From: Pseudomonas sp. G.S.17
GTDB taxonomy: Bacteria > Pseudomonadota > Gammaproteobacteria > Pseudomonadales > Pseudomonadaceae
Assembly: GCF_038096165.1 (NCBI RefSeq)
Contig: NZ_CP151076.1
Span: forward strand, 1-64,000
Direction: 5' to 3'
Length of the DNA stretch: 64,000 bases
The position numbers were made by a program, and so were the translations under genes. Positions 33,921 through 43,168 of this stretch are shown piece after piece; position 1 is the stretch's first letter, and each line of letters begins with the position of its first letter. A model generated the notes under the pieces. The model was given only the letters and a program-made list of their open reading frames with translations. It made no database searches and was not told the DNA's origin.

Positions 33921-35146
33921 GCCAGGATCTCCTGATTCTTTTCAGCGGCGGCCATGTGATTCATGACGGTTTGCATGTCTTTGTCGCCACGGCCGGACAG
34001 GCACACCACCATCAGGTGATCGTCGCGCAGATTGGTGGCGCGCTTCATGGCTTCAGCCAGAGCGTGGGCGGTTTCCAGCGCCGGGATGATGCCTTCGAGC
34101 AGGCAGCAATGATGGAAGGCTTCAAGGGCTTCTTCATCGGTGATGCTGACGTATTCGACACGCTTCACTTCGTGCAGGAAGGCGTGTTCCGGGCCGATGC
34201 CTGGGTAGTCCAGACCGGCGGAAATGGAGTGCGCGTCGGTGATCTGGCCGTCGGTGTCTTGCAGCAGATAGGTGCGGTTGCCGTGTAGAACACCGGGAAC
34301 ACCGCCGTTCAGGCTGGCGGCGTGCTTGTCGGTGTCCACGCCATGACCACCGGCTTCGACGCCGATGATTTCCACGCTGGCGTCATCCAGGAACGGATGG
34401 AACAGGCCCATGGCGTTGGAACCGCCACCGACGCAGGCGATGAGGCTGTCCGGCAGACGGCCTTCCTTCTCCTGCATCTGCACTTTGGTTTCCTTGCCGA
34501 TGATCGACTGGAAGTCGCGGACCATGGCCGGATACGGGTGCGGACCGGCAACGGTGCCGATCAGGTAGAAGGTGTCATCGACGTTGGTTACCCAGTCGCG
34601 CAGCGCTTCGTTCATGGCGTCTTTCAGGGTACCGGTACCGGAAGTCACCGGCACGATCTCAGCGCCCAGCAGCTTCATGCGAAATACGTTGGCCTGTTGA
34701 CGCTCAATGTCGGTGGCGCCCATGTAGATCACGCACGGCAGACCGAAACGCGCCGCAACGGTGGCCGTGGCCACGCCGTGCATGCCCGCGCCGGTTTCCG
34801 CGATCAGGCGCTTTTTGCCCATGCGCATGGCCAGCAATACCTGGCCGATGCAGTTGTTGATCTTGTGCGCGCCGGTGTGATTGAGCTCTTCGCGCTTGAA
34901 GTAGATTTTCGCGCCGCCGCAGAACTCGGTCAGGCGTTCAGCGAAATACAGCGGGTTCGGGCGACCGATGTAATCGCGCTGGAAGTAGGCCAGTTGCTCA
35001 AGGAATTCAGGGTCGGCCTTGGCGGCTTCGTATTCGCGGTTCAGATCGAGAACCAGCGGCATCAGGGTTTCTGCAACGTAGCGGCCACCAAAGGAGCCGA
35101 ACAGGCCGTTTGCATCGGGGCCAGCGCTGAATTTGGACTGGGTCAT
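33917..35146 (-). CDS. trpB: Tryptophan synthase beta chain
   Basis: PLP enzyme that condenses indole with serine to tryptophan. The 409-residue protein has the PLP lysine K95 in HTGAHKINN and the glycine-rich phosphate loop [10 protein letters not shown]. The ATG at 35146 is preceded by GGAGGT at ideal spacing; a longer in-frame start at 35197 is rejected. Transcription is expected to be activated by TrpI with indole-3-glycerol phosphate, as in other pseudomonads. Confidence 0.98.
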   Translation of the reverse strand: MTQSKFSAGPDANGLFGSFGGRYVAETLMPLVLDLNREYEAAKADPEFLEQLAYFQRDYIGRPNPLYFAERLTEFCGGAKIYFKREELNHTGAHKINNCIGQVLLAMRMGKKRLIAETGAGMHGVATATVAARFGLPCVIYMGATDIERQQANVFRMKLLGAEIVPVTSGTGTLKDAMNEALRDWVTNVDDTFYLIGTVAGPHPYPAMVRDFQSIIGKETKVQMQEKEGRLPDSLIACVGGGSNAMGLFHPFLDDASVEIIGVEAGGHGVDTDKHAASLNGGVPGVLHGNRTYLLQDTDGQITDAHSISAGLDYPGIGPEHAFLHEVKRVEYVSITDEEALEAFHHCCLLEGIIPALETAHALAEAMKRATNLRDDHLMVVCLSGRGDKDMQTVMNHMAAAEKNQEILA

Positions 35147-35269
35147 GGGACCTCCAGGTCGGTGAACGAATGAGGGAGCCGAAACGGCAATGAACACACT
35201 TTAACCAGCGCCAGCCCGGATGAAAACCGATAAGATCGACACAACCTGTCAGGAAAACTCACAGATATC
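35147..35269. promoter_or_regulatory. Divergent trpBA / trpI control region
   Basis: A 123-base gap between divergent start codons, where TrpI binds in other pseudomonads to activate trpBA and limit its own gene. It is AT-rich around 35195-35260. I cannot assign the TrpI boxes base by base. Confidence 0.65.
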
Positions 35270-36172
35270 ATGAGCCGCGATCTTCCTCCCCTCAACGCCT
35301 TGCGCGCTTTTGAAGCGACAGCCCGCCTGAACAGCGTCAGCCAGGCGGCTGAACAGCTGCACGTCACGCACGGTGCTGTCAGCCGTCAGCTGAAAGTCCT
35401 TGAAGAACACTTGGGCGTGGTGCTGTTTATCAAGGACGGACGTGGCCTGAAACTCACAGATGCCGGGGTGCGGCTACGAGACGCCAGCAGCGATGCTTTC
35501 GATCGCCTGCGCAGCGTCTGCGCTGAATTGAGTCAGGGCGGCGCAGATGCGCCGTTTGTGCTGGGTTGTTCGGGAAGCCTGCTGGCGCGCTGGTTCATCC
35601 CACGGCTTGGGCGACTGAACGCCGAGCTGCCGGACCTGCGTTTGCATTTGTCGGCCGGGGAAGGCGATCTCGATCCACGCCGTCCCGGACTCGACGCGCT
35701 GCTGATTTTTGCCGAACCGCCATGGCCGGCGGACATGCAGGTCTTCGAACTGGCCAGTGAGCGTATCGGGCCGGTGCTCAGCCCGCGTTTCGCACATTTC
35801 ACCCGCCTGCAAGACGCGCCAGCCAAGGTGTTGCTCGACGAAACCTTGCTGCAGACCACGTCGCGCCCGCAAGCCTGGCCCAGCTGGGCGCAGCAAAACG
35901 GCATCGATCCGCAGACGCTGCGATACGGGCAAGGGTTCGAGCATTTGTATTATTTGCTGGAAGCGGCTGTTGCGGGCTTGGGTATTGCGATTGCACCTGA
36001 ACCTTTGGTTGCAGATGACCTTAAGGCGGGACGCCTGGTGGCACCGTGGGGTTTCAGTGAAACCCCGGCGCAACTGGCGTTGTGGGTTCCCAAACGTGCC
36101 GTTGACGGGCGCGCTCAATCGCTAGCGAAGTGGCTAAAAAATGAGCTGAGGCGTTCGGGGAACCCGCAATAG
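35270..36172 (+). CDS. trpI: LysR-type activator of trpBA
   Basis: A 300-residue LysR regulator with an N-terminal helix-turn-helix (about 8-66) and a C-terminal ligand domain; in P. aeruginosa and P. putida TrpI responds to indole-3-glycerol phosphate and activates trpBA. The start [20 protein letters not shown] and position divergent from trpB support the identity. It converges on the DUF883 gene with seven bases between. Confidence 0.95.
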   Translation: MSRDLPPLNALRAFEATARLNSVSQAAEQLHVTHGAVSRQLKVLEEHLGVVLFIKDGRGLKLTDAGVRLRDASSDAFDRLRSVCAELSQGGADAPFVLGCSGSLLARWFIPRLGRLNAELPDLRLHLSAGEGDLDPRRPGLDALLIFAEPPWPADMQVFELASERIGPVLSPRFAHFTRLQDAPAKVLLDETLLQTTSRPQAWPSWAQQNGIDPQTLRYGQGFEHLYYLLEAAVAGLGIAIAPEPLVADDLKAGRLVAPWGFSETPAQLALWVPKRAVDGRAQSLAKWLKNELRRSGNPQ

Positions 36173-36179
36173 CGACCAA

Positions 36180-36506
36180 TCAATTACCGCGTTTGCACAG
36201 CAGGTAAGCGGCCAGCAGGCCAACTGCACCAACGGCTACACCAGCGGTAGTCCATGGGTGTTCTTGAGCGTAGTCACGGGTAGCAACGCTGGTTTCGCGA
36301 GTCTTGACCTTGACGTCTTCGTACACGTCGCTGAGCAGGCTGCGCGAGTGGCTCAGGGCACTTTCTGCGTTGGCTTTCAGGCTTTTCAGCGTTCTGCGCG
36401 ACTCGTCAGAAGCGTCGGATTTCAGGCTTTCCAGGGACTTGAGCAGACTTTCGATTTCCGCTTCCATGCTTTTCAACGAGGCTTTACTGAGTGAATTACT
36501 AGCCAT
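36180..36506 (-). CDS. DUF883 family (ElaB/YqjD-like) inner-membrane protein
   Basis: A 108-residue protein with a long predicted coiled-coil or amphipathic helix (about 10-80) and a C-terminal membrane segment (about 86-103, GVAVGAVGLLAAYLL). E. coli members ElaB and YqjD are stationary-phase tail-anchored proteins that bind ribosomes. ATG at 36506 with AGGAG eight bases upstream; the longer frame is rejected. Divergent from the dodecin gene. Confidence 0.88.
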   Translation of the reverse strand: MASNSLSKASLKSMEAEIESLLKSLESLKSDASDESRRTLKSLKANAESALSHSRSLLSDVYEDVKVKTRETSVATRDYAQEHPWTTAGVAVGAVGLLAAYLLCKRGN

Positions 36507-36672
36507 GATGTTTCTCCTGCAAGGTGAGTGGCGTGTGTTGTTTCCGACTACGGCGCTTTCAGAAAGTGCGGTGCAGTTTTCGGAAATCGCTGAACTTTTC
36601 CGCAGAAATTCCCCACAGAGGTATGGAGCGTGATCACTGCTACGCTCGTAATGACCCCTTAGGAGAACTGCC

Positions 36673-36888
36673 ATGACTGATCATCACACGTACAAGAAGA
36701 TCGAGCTGGTTGGCTCGTCGACCACGACTATCGAAGACGCGATCAACAACGCTCTGGCCGAGGCAAGCAAAAGCCTTCAGCACCTGGAGTGGTTTGAAGT
36801 TCTGGAAACCCGTGGTCACATCGAAGGCGGCAAGGTCGCTCACTATCAGGTCACCATCAAAGTCGGCTTTCGCATCGTCAATAGCTGA
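36673..36888 (+). CDS. Dodecin flavin-binding protein
   Basis: A 71-residue protein of the dodecin family: dodecameric shells that bind flavins (or flavin and CoA) and buffer them against photochemical damage. The conserved [10 protein letters not shown] start, the central LEWFEV with its flavin-stacking Trp, and [11 protein letters not shown] fit well. ATG start with AGGAGAA upstream. Small single gene between the DUF883 and DUF1161 genes. Confidence 0.94.
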   Translation: MTDHHTYKKIELVGSSTTTIEDAINNALAEASKSLQHLEWFEVLETRGHIEGGKVAHYQVTIKVGFRIVNS

Positions 36889-37029
36889 TCCGGCCTGAAC
36901 TTTTAGGCTGGCGCAATGCCATAAACTCCGCCCGCTGTCGCGAAATCGTTGGCGTGGCTAATGTATTCAGGTCCTTCCAGGTGCATTGTGCTGAAGCGAC
37001 CTGTTTTGGCTGACGAAGGAGTGAGACCA

Positions 37030-37254
37030 ATGAAGAAGTTACTGTTGGCGGTAGGTCTGTTGAGCATTGCTGGCACCACAATGGCTGCCGGTAAGCCATG
37101 CGATGACCTGAAAGCGGAAATCGACGCAAAGATCAAAGCCAAAGGCGCTACGTCCTACACGCTTGAAGTCGTCGAAAAAGGCAGCGTGACCGACAAGAAA
37201 GTTGTCGGCAGCTGTGATGGCGGCACCAAGGAAATCGTGTATCAGCGCGGCTGA
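37030..37254 (+). CDS. DUF1161 family exported protein, copy 1
   Basis: A 74-residue exported protein with a signal peptide (about 1-20, cleaved after TTMA) and a mature DUF1161 domain with two cysteines (KPCDDLK and GSCDGG) likely joined by a disulfide. Function of the family is unknown. Start ATG after GAAGGAGTG. A paralogue with the same layout lies 2.9 kb downstream (39937). Followed by a strong terminator. Confidence 0.88.
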   Translation: MKKLLLAVGLLSIAGTTMAAGKPCDDLKAEIDAKIKAKGATSYTLEVVEKGSVTDKKVVGSCDGGTKEIVYQRG

Positions 37255-37270
37255 TCGGATCGCGGAACAC

Positions 37271-37303
37271 AAAAAACCGACTCGTTGAAGTCGGTTTTTT
37301 TTT
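37271..37303 (+). terminator. Terminator after DUF1161 copy 1
   Basis: The stem ACCGACT/AGTCGGT is flanked by A residues on the left and nine T residues on the right, 17 bases after the stop. It can probably act in both directions. Confidence 0.9.
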
Positions 37304-37323
37304 GGCTGGATAAGCGACATCCG

Positions 37324-37375
37324 GTAGGACCGGCTTCAGCCGGGAGGGCGCTCTCCCGGCTGAAGCCGGTCCTAC
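37324..37375. repeat. Short REP-type repeat, family B
   Basis: A 52-bp near-perfect hairpin made of two family B arms (GTAGGACCGGCTTCAGCCGG and its complement) with a short spacer. It lies four bases from the stop of the minus-strand oxidoreductase gene, so it may also act as mRNA 3'-end protection. Confidence 0.9.
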
Positions 37376-37378
37376 GGG

Positions 37379-38380
37379 TTATCCCCGCGCGGTCTCGGCA
37401 AGGATTTCATACGAGCGCAACCGATCAGCGTGATCGTACATGTCGCAGGTGAAGATCAGCTCATCCGCGTCGGTCTGTTCCAGTAGCACATCGAGCTTGG
37501 CGCGGATTTTTTCCGGGCCGCCGACCATCGCCAGACCGAGGAAATCACCCACTGCTTCGCGCTCATGGGGCAACCACAGGCCTTCCATGCTCTTGACCGG
37601 TGGACGCTGCATCAGCGACTGGCCGCGCATCAGCGCCAGGATGCGCTGGTACACCGAAGTCGCCAGGTATTCGGCGTGTTCATCGGTGTCAGCGGCAGCC
37701 AAGGGAATCCCGAGCATCACGTACGGCTTGTCGAGCACCGCCGAAGGCTGGAAGTGATTGCGATAGACGCGAATCGCTTCGTGCATGTAGCGCGGCGCGA
37801 AGTGCGAGGCGAAGGCGTATGGCAAGCCGCGTTGCCCGGCGAGTTGCGCGCTGAACAGACTCGAACCCAGCAACCAGACCGGCACATTGGTACCCGAACC
37901 CGGTACCGCGATTACGCGCTGATCCGGGGTGCGCGGACCGAGGAATGCCATCAATTCGCTGACGTCTTCCGGGAAGTCATCGGCGCTGCCGGACCGTTCG
38001 CGGCGCAGGGCTCGTGCGGTCATCTGATCGGAACCGGGAGCGCGGCCCAGGCCCAGATCGATACGACCCGGATACAGGCTCGCCAAGGTGCCGAACTGTT
38101 CGGCAATCACCAACGGCGCATGGTTGGGCAGCATGATGCCGCCAGCACCGACACGAATCGTCGAAGTGCCGCCCGCCAGATAGCCCAGCAGCACAGCCGT
38201 GGCAGAACTGGCGATGCCGTCCATGTTGTGGTGCTCGGCCACCCAGAAGCGGTTGTAACCGAGTTTTTCGACGTGTTGCGCCAGATCCAACGAATTGCGC
38301 AAGGATTCCGCGGGGCCTTTGTCGTGGCGCACGGGCACCAGATCGAGGGTCGAGATTTTTACATCGGCAAGACGTTTCAT
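37379..38380 (-). CDS. LLM-class flavin-dependent oxidoreductase
   Basis: A 333-residue luciferase-like monooxygenase of the single-component MsnO8/YhbW type, an FMN-using TIM barrel. Typical segments are [14 protein letters not shown] and [17 protein letters not shown]. Substrate unknown; such enzymes act on small alkanals, sulfonates or xenobiotics. It ends beside a family B repeat and is divergent from osmC. It may be monocistronic. Confidence 0.88.
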   Translation of the reverse strand: MKRLADVKISTLDLVPVRHDKGPAESLRNSLDLAQHVEKLGYNRFWVAEHHNMDGIASSATAVLLGYLAGGTSTIRVGAGGIMLPNHAPLVIAEQFGTLASLYPGRIDLGLGRAPGSDQMTARALRRERSGSADDFPEDVSELMAFLGPRTPDQRVIAVPGSGTNVPVWLLGSSLFSAQLAGQRGLPYAFASHFAPRYMHEAIRVYRNHFQPSAVLDKPYVMLGIPLAAADTDEHAEYLATSVYQRILALMRGQSLMQRPPVKSMEGLWLPHEREAVGDFLGLAMVGGPEKIRAKLDVLLEQTDADELIFTCDMYDHADRLRSYEILAETARG

Positions 38381-38615
38381 AGGCCGCTACATCTCCTCAT
38401 CAGTGGTTTTGCAGGCCTGGCCCATGAAGACGCAGATGACCAAAAGCCCACAGCTGTGAATGAAAATGAGGGCATATGCTCCAGATTCAATGCCCAATCA
38501 GGAAATATCCTACTAATTAACTAGGTTTCTCCTCTACGTTGAACTTTATAAAGCCAGCTATCCTCAGAACCTTCGTCCATGTGCGAAACCTCGCACGCAT
38601 CCATGAGGAGACATC

Positions 38616-39047
38616 ATGAGCATCGTCAAGAAAGCATCCGCCCATTGGGAAGGTGACCTGAAATCCGGTATCGGCAGCATCTCGACTGAAACCGGCGTTC
38701 TGCGCGAAGCCCCATATGGCTTCAAAGCCCGTTTCGAAGGCGGCAAAGGCACCAACCCTGAAGAATTGATCGGCGCAGCCCACGCGGGCTGTTTCTCCAT
38801 GGCATTGTCGATGATCCTGGGCGGTGAAAACCTGACCGCAGAAAGCATCGACACCACCGCTGACGTGACCCTCGACCAGGTCGAAGGTGGCTTCGCGATC
38901 ACTGCGGTACACCTGACCCTGAAGGCCAAAGTGCCGGGCGCGACTCAGGAGCAGTTCGACAAACTGACCGCCATGGCCAAAGAAGGCTGCCCGGTTTCCA
39001 AGGTCCTGAACGCCAAGATCACCCTGGACGCTACGCTGGTCAGCTAA
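38616..39047 (+). CDS. osmC: OsmC-family peroxiredoxin
   Basis: A 143-residue protein of the OsmC group, thiol peroxidases that reduce organic hydroperoxides and are induced by osmotic and stationary stress. The two redox cysteines C59 (AHAGCFS) and C125 (KEGCPVSK) align with E. coli OsmC positions. ATG start with GAGGAG upstream. The 235-base gap to the divergent oxidoreductase is AT-rich and should hold its promoter. Confidence 0.95.
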   Translation: MSIVKKASAHWEGDLKSGIGSISTETGVLREAPYGFKARFEGGKGTNPEELIGAAHAGCFSMALSMILGGENLTAESIDTTADVTLDQVEGGFAITAVHLTLKAKVPGATQEQFDKLTAMAKEGCPVSKVLNAKITLDATLVS

Positions 39048-39066
39048 TTGACCCCGCAGCATCCAA

Positions 39067-39102
39067 TGACCCGTTCGGTTAAACCGACCGGGTCATTTTT
39101 TT
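39067..39102. terminator. Terminator between osmC and the convergent gene
   Basis: A stem TGACCC/GGGTCA extended by TCGGT/ACCGA, then seven T residues on the plus strand, 20 bases after the osmC stop. It overlaps the last codon of the convergent gene by two bases. Confidence 0.85.
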
Positions 39103-39760
39103 AGCCCTCGACGTCCATCATCCAGTGCCGACGTACTTGCCGACGCTGCCAGTGCGAGTTGTATTGGCGACTCTCGCGAGTGTGCGCGACCAGCTGGCAA
39201 CCGCCCTCCTCGGCTTGACCCAGGTGGAAGGATCGCGCCGCGCCAATGGCCTCTTTATCCGAGCCATAGAAAGCAATGACCCGGACTTCCAACCCGGAAA
39301 ACGTCCAGCCTTCGCCCGGCTTGTGGCCCTGCATCGGGATTGCATGAAGCGTGGCCAGGCGTTGAATCAAGGCGCCGAACGTACCGATATGGGTGAAATC
39401 CCCGGTCCCCAGCGGGCCTTGGCGCGTTGCGTTATGAAGGACCAGATCCTGATCGATTTCGCCTTTGCTCTCTTCGCGGATGTCGGTGACGTCGCAGCAC
39501 AGCCGACCCTGATTGGTGTCGAGCAACAGCACGATCTGATTGATGAAGATCGGTTCGGCGCTCATGTTGCTGATCAGACACAACGAGCCGATGCCCTTGC
39601 CTGCGCCGCGATTGATGATGATGCGCGGCCTGCGCTGGCGGCGGTAATTGTTCAGAAGCAACTGTGCGTACATGACCCAGACGATCAGCGTACCGATGCT
39701 GATCATGACCGTCAGAGCGTCTTTATATTGGATAACCCACTGGATAAAAGAGGAATTCAT
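39101..39760 (-). CDS. Conserved hypothetical single-pass membrane protein
   Basis: A 219-residue protein of unknown function. One membrane segment near residues 15-36 (ALTVMISIGTLIVWVMYAQLL) is followed by a basic patch (NNYRRQRRPRI), so by the positive-inside rule the large C-terminal domain is probably cytoplasmic. That domain looks beta-rich, with alternating hydrophobic residues through about 50-180 and a basic tail. I chose the ATG at 39760 (preceded by TACTC only, weak site); a longer upstream frame is unlikely. Confidence 0.7.
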   Translation of the reverse strand: MNSSFIQWVIQYKDALTVMISIGTLIVWVMYAQLLLNNYRRQRRPRIIINRGAGKGIGSLCLISNMSAEPIFINQIVLLLDTNQGRLCCDVTDIREESKGEIDQDLVLHNATRQGPLGTGDFTHIGTFGALIQRLATLHAIPMQGHKPGEGWTFSGLEVRVIAFYGSDKEAIGAARSFHLGQAEEGGCQLVAHTRESRQYNSHWQRRQVRRHWMMDVEG

Positions 39761-39936
39761 TACTACTCGCTGTCGATTGGTCGTCCCGCTCTGATAGACC
39801 GTCCGGGCAGAAGTTCGACCCGTGCGACCAACGTAGAACGAACTTGCACGGGCGCGTTGAGGTCTATGAAGCACTGCAGCGCTGGCGCGGTAATCTGCCT
39901 GATGTCCCGCTGCGGACCGTATCGAAGGAGTCGAGC

Positions 39937-40170
39937 ATGAAACGTTTTGCATTAGCCGTGATAGGGACAGTAATGGCCACCAGTGTCCTGGCTGCACCTA
40001 AATCCTGCGAAGAGCTCAAGGCCGAGATCGAAGCCAAGATCCAGGCCAACAACGTCAATTCCTACACCCTGGAAATCGTCAGCAATGACGAAGTCCACGA
40101 TCAGAATATGGTCGTCGGTACGTGCGACAACGGCACGAAAAAGATCATTTATCAGAAAAATGATCGCTAG
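39937..40170 (+). CDS. DUF1161 family exported protein, copy 2
   Basis: A 77-residue exported protein with a signal peptide (about 1-19, cleaved after VLA) and a DUF1161 domain with two cysteines (PKSCEELK and GTCDNG). It is clearly a paralogue of the gene at 37030: same length, same cysteine spacing and the shared YTLE and IYQ segments. Start ATG after GAAGGAG. Its stop codon overlaps that of the convergent lipoprotein gene (CTAG, 40167-40170). Confidence 0.88.
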   Translation: MKRFALAVIGTVMATSVLAAPKSCEELKAEIEAKIQANNVNSYTLEIVSNDEVHDQNMVVGTCDNGTKKIIYQKNDR

Positions 40171-40580
40171 ATGCAGTTTGATTCCTCTTGCTCGACCAGC
40201 TCATTGCGTTGCGCGTCATAGAGCCAGGCAGTAATGGAGTTGTGGATCGAGCGCACCTCGATCATGTAGCGCTGCCCCGCCGCGAAATGGTCGTATTTCA
40301 GGTCGATGTAGCAGGTCAGCTCGGTGAAATCGTCGCTCATCGCGCTGAAACCGCCGTAGTTGATTTCGTAGTCGTAGCGCACCTGAAGCTCGTGGCTGCC
40401 GGGCGGGACCTGAAAGTAGCGACCGTCGTAAGTGGTCACGCCGTCGACTTTATCGGCCATCACCATCTTGCCGGTGATGGTGCGCATATCGACCCAGGCT
40501 TGTTGCGGGTTTACCGCTGGCAATGGTCCGGCGCAGCCGGTCAAGGCGGTCAGGGCGAGGATGAGCGAAAGGTTGCGCAT
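40167..40580 (-). CDS. Predicted lipoprotein of unknown function
   Basis: A 137-residue lipoprotein: a type II signal peptide with lipobox LTGC (Cys at about 15), then a beta-rich domain with HELQVRYDYEI and RYMIEVRS. It resembles small conserved Pseudomonas lipoproteins with no assigned role. I chose the ATG at 40580 because it starts the signal peptide. Its stop overlaps the DUF1161 gene. Divergent from the aminopeptidase-like lipoprotein. Confidence 0.82.
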   Translation of the reverse strand: MRNLSLILALTALTGCAGPLPAVNPQQAWVDMRTITGKMVMADKVDGVTTYDGRYFQVPPGSHELQVRYDYEINYGGFSAMSDDFTELTCYIDLKYDHFAAGQRYMIEVRSIHNSITAWLYDAQRNELVEQEESNCI

Positions 40581-40671
40581 GGTTGGCTCCGTATGGACGG
40601 ACAGCGATGGTAGTTGCGCACGGCAGTGCTGTCCGGCATAACGCGTGATGTTTCGAATGTTGAGGCGGTCC

Positions 40672-41733
40672 ATGCCAAGTATTACCCTTCCCCGCCTGGG
40701 GCGCAGCTTGCCATTAGTGGCGCTTGTGTTGCTCGGCGGCTGTTCCAGCGTCAACTATTACGACCAGCTGGTGAGCGGTCAGTTGCAGCTCTTGCGCGCC
40801 AGGCAGCCGGTGACCGAAGTCATCGCCGACCCGACGCGCAGCCCGCGCCTGCGCCAGATGCTGGAGCATTCGCAGGAAGCCCGGACCTTCGCCAGCCGTC
40901 AGTTGCACCTGCCGGATAATCGCAGCTATCGCCTCTATGCCGATCTGGGCCGCCCGTATGTGGTCTGGAATGTGTTCGCCACGGGTGAGTTCTCGCTGGA
41001 ACCGATCACCCACTGTTTCCCGATTGCCGGATGTGTGGCGTATCGCGGCTATTACAGCGTCGGCGGCGCCCGAGGCGCGGCGGCGTTGCAGCGCCAGGCC
41101 GGGCAGGATGTGTATGTCAGCGGTGTCGAGGCTTACTCGACCCTGGGCTGGTTTGACGATCCGATCCTCAGCTCAATGCTGGGCTGGGGCGATGAGCGTC
41201 TGGCGACCTTGATCTTCCACGAGCTGGCGCACCAGCAGTTCTACGTGAAGGACGACAGCGAGTTCAATGAGTCTTTCGCCAGCTTTGTCGAGCAGGAAGG
41301 CACTCGCCAATGGCGCGCCGCACGAGGCTTGCCCGCCGAGCGTCTGTCGCAATCCAAGCAGCGCGATCAATTCACGCGGTTGGTGCTCGACACGCGGGAA
41401 CGCCTCAAGCGGCTCTACAGCCAACCCTTGAATGCTGAGCGGATGCGCGAAGGCAAAGCGGCGGAATTCGAGACGCTGCGCAACAACTACCGCGCATCGC
41501 GCGATACCCAGTGGGCTGGCGACAAGCGCTATGACGCGTGGATCAACGCACCGCTGAACAACGCCAAACTGCTGCCCTTCGGACTCTACGACCAATGGGT
41601 GCCGGCGTTTGCAGCGCTGTTCAAACAGGTCGATGGGGATTGGGCGGCGTTTTACGCAGCGGTGGAGCGGTTGGGGGGATTGCCGATGGCGGAGCGCAAG
41701 ACAGCACTTCGCGGGCTATCCCGGACTGACTGA
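40672..41733 (+). CDS. Putative zinc aminopeptidase lipoprotein
   Basis: A 353-residue lipoprotein of the bacterial 'putative aminopeptidase' family (PF10023-like). A lipobox LLGGC lies at about residue 24 and a gluzincin-style HELAH at 183-187, with the likely third ligand in FNESFASFVE. It should act in the periplasm; substrate unknown. I favour the ATG at 40672, preceded by GAGG, over ATGs at 40648 or a GTG at 40645, which lack a ribosome-binding site. A family A repeat follows. Confidence 0.82.
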   Translation: MPSITLPRLGRSLPLVALVLLGGCSSVNYYDQLVSGQLQLLRARQPVTEVIADPTRSPRLRQMLEHSQEARTFASRQLHLPDNRSYRLYADLGRPYVVWNVFATGEFSLEPITHCFPIAGCVAYRGYYSVGGARGAAALQRQAGQDVYVSGVEAYSTLGWFDDPILSSMLGWGDERLATLIFHELAHQQFYVKDDSEFNESFASFVEQEGTRQWRAARGLPAERLSQSKQRDQFTRLVLDTRERLKRLYSQPLNAERMREGKAAEFETLRNNYRASRDTQWAGDKRYDAWINAPLNNAKLLPFGLYDQWVPAFAALFKQVDGDWAAFYAAVERLGGLPMAERKTALRGLSRTD

Positions 41734-41739
41734 CGGCTT

Positions 41740-41840
41740 GTGGGAGCGAATTATTGTGGGAGCGAGCTTGCTCGCGAAGCCCATTCTGCCAACATTTTCG
41801 TTGGCTGAAATACTGCCTTCGCAAGCAAGCTTGCTCCCAC
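41740..41840. repeat. REPIN-type palindromic repeat, family A, with an extra partial arm
   Basis: A partial left arm (TGTGGGAGCGAA) at 41740 is followed by a complete 85-bp element at 41756-41840. It lies between the aminopeptidase gene and cytochrome c5, at the border between two blocks that are not adjacent in P. aeruginosa. Confidence 0.88.
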
Positions 41841-41848
41841 GTGCCAGC

Positions 41849-42274
41849 TTATTTCAGCCCGGACATCTTCTGGATGGCGCCTTTTAGTTCGGCGTCCGAG
41901 CAGTCGGCACAGGTGCCTTTCGGCGGCATGGCACCGATGCCGGTGATGGCCTTGGCCAGCAGGCCGTCCAAACCGCCTTGCTCTTTTGCACGGGTTCCCC
42001 AGGCGTCAGCATCACCGATTTTCGGAGAGTTCAGCAGGCCGGTGCCGTGACATGCATTGCAGTGCTTGGCGATAACGTCATCCGGCGACTTGGCACCACC
42101 GGCGCCACCCGCCGCCGCAACGACTTCCATCCCTGCGCATTCCTTGCCCTGAACGCAAACCTGGCCCACCGGCTCCAGCCGTTTAGCGATTTCGTCATTG
42201 GTTGCTGCCTGAGCGGTGAACGCCCAAAAAGTCAACGTAGCAGCAACTGCCAGAATCTTATTAGTTAGGTTCAC
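41849..42274 (-). CDS. Cytochrome c5 family protein
   Basis: A 141-residue periplasmic monohaem cytochrome c with a signal peptide (about 1-24, ending TAQA) and one haem motif CNACHG; the likely axial Met is in GIGAMPPKG. The extra cysteine pair (CADC) is typical of the c5 type. I chose the GTG at 42274, preceded by GAGGGTG. It corresponds by neighbourhood to cycB (PA5300). Electron partner unknown. Confidence 0.93.
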   Translation of the reverse strand: MNLTNKILAVAATLTFWAFTAQAATNDEIAKRLEPVGQVCVQGKECAGMEVVAAAGGAGGAKSPDDVIAKHCNACHGTGLLNSPKIGDADAWGTRAKEQGGLDGLLAKAITGIGAMPPKGTCADCSDAELKGAIQKMSGLK

Positions 42275-42456
42275 GCTTACACCCTCATGGTGACTATTCA
42301 CGCCCGCAGCCACGGTTTAGCAGGCGGGCGCAAGTATAGCGTTTAGCCTGTCAGTCCGAAACACCCTTATAACAAGAAGGGTTATTCCCTGACAGTCTAG
42401 CGTTTCCGGCGCATTTGTCGCTGTCCCGTAACTACGGGGCTGTCCGCGCGCTCATA

Positions 42457-43005
42457 TTAGAAATTGGCCGGTGTAGCTGCGCTGATTAGTCGCGCCGGAA
42501 CATCAAACGGGTTGCGGAAACGATGCGGCTTGGTGCTCTCGAAATAATAGCTGTCGCCTGCTTCGAGAATATACGTATCCAGGCCGACCACCAGTTCCAG
42601 TCGTCCTTCGACGAGGATGCCGGTTTCTTCACCTTCATGAACCAGCATCTCGATGCCGGTATCTGCACCCGGCGGATAAATCTCGTTCAGAAACGCGATT
42701 GAGCGGCTCGGATGCGCCTTGCCCACCAGTTTCATGGTGACTGCGCCGTCCGAGATATCGATCAGCTCGCTGGCCTTGTAAACCACTTGCGTCGGATTTT
42801 CTTGCTCAAGCTCTTCAGAGAAGAACTCCACCATGGACATCGGAATACCGCCGAGCACTTTTCGCAGGGAGCTGATCGATGGGCTTACGCTGTTTTTTTC
42901 GATCATGGAAATAGTGCTGTTGGTCACGCCGGCTCGCTTGGCGAGTTCGCGCTGGGACAGGCCCTTGAGTTTACGAATGGATTGCAGTCGTTCACCGACG
43001 TCCAA
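42457..43005 (-). CDS. pauR: XRE-cupin transcriptional repressor (PauR/PuuR-like)
   Basis: A 182-residue regulator with an N-terminal XRE helix-turn-helix (about 8-62; SQRELAKRAGVTNSTIS) and a C-terminal cupin sensor domain (about 105-178; HEGEETGILVEG). The closest named match is PauR of P. aeruginosa (PA5301), repressor of polyamine catabolic genes, supported by the dadX-dadA-pauB-kauB neighbourhood. The 163-base gap to dadX contains a GCGGCC/GGCCGC hairpin but no T tract. About 180 bases without a gene separate it from cycB. Confidence 0.9.
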   Translation of the reverse strand: MDVGERLQSIRKLKGLSQRELAKRAGVTNSTISMIEKNSVSPSISSLRKVLGGIPMSMVEFFSEELEQENPTQVVYKASELIDISDGAVTMKLVGKAHPSRSIAFLNEIYPPGADTGIEMLVHEGEETGILVEGRLELVVGLDTYILEAGDSYYFESTKPHRFRNPFDVPARLISAATPANF

Positions 43006-43168
43006 TGCGGCAGTCCTCCTGATTCAGTCTGGTTAGGTCGAGATGAACGCCATGATGGCAACAGCGTTCAGTATTTACAACACTTCGACCGGCAAGGGAC
43101 TGACTGAGGAGACTAGCGGCCAGCAAGGGCCGCGCTTGAAGGGGCAGGTGAATGCTGGCGAAAGGCTG

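Noticed and set aside
41849..42456. A horizontally acquired island at the block junction
   Set aside because: No integrase, tRNA, insertion sequence or base-composition shift was seen; both blocks are core Pseudomonas genes.
43130..43150. Hairpin GCGGCC/GGCCGC between pauR and dadX as a terminator
   Set aside because: There is no T run after it on the minus strand, so it is recorded only as a hairpin in the pauR entry.
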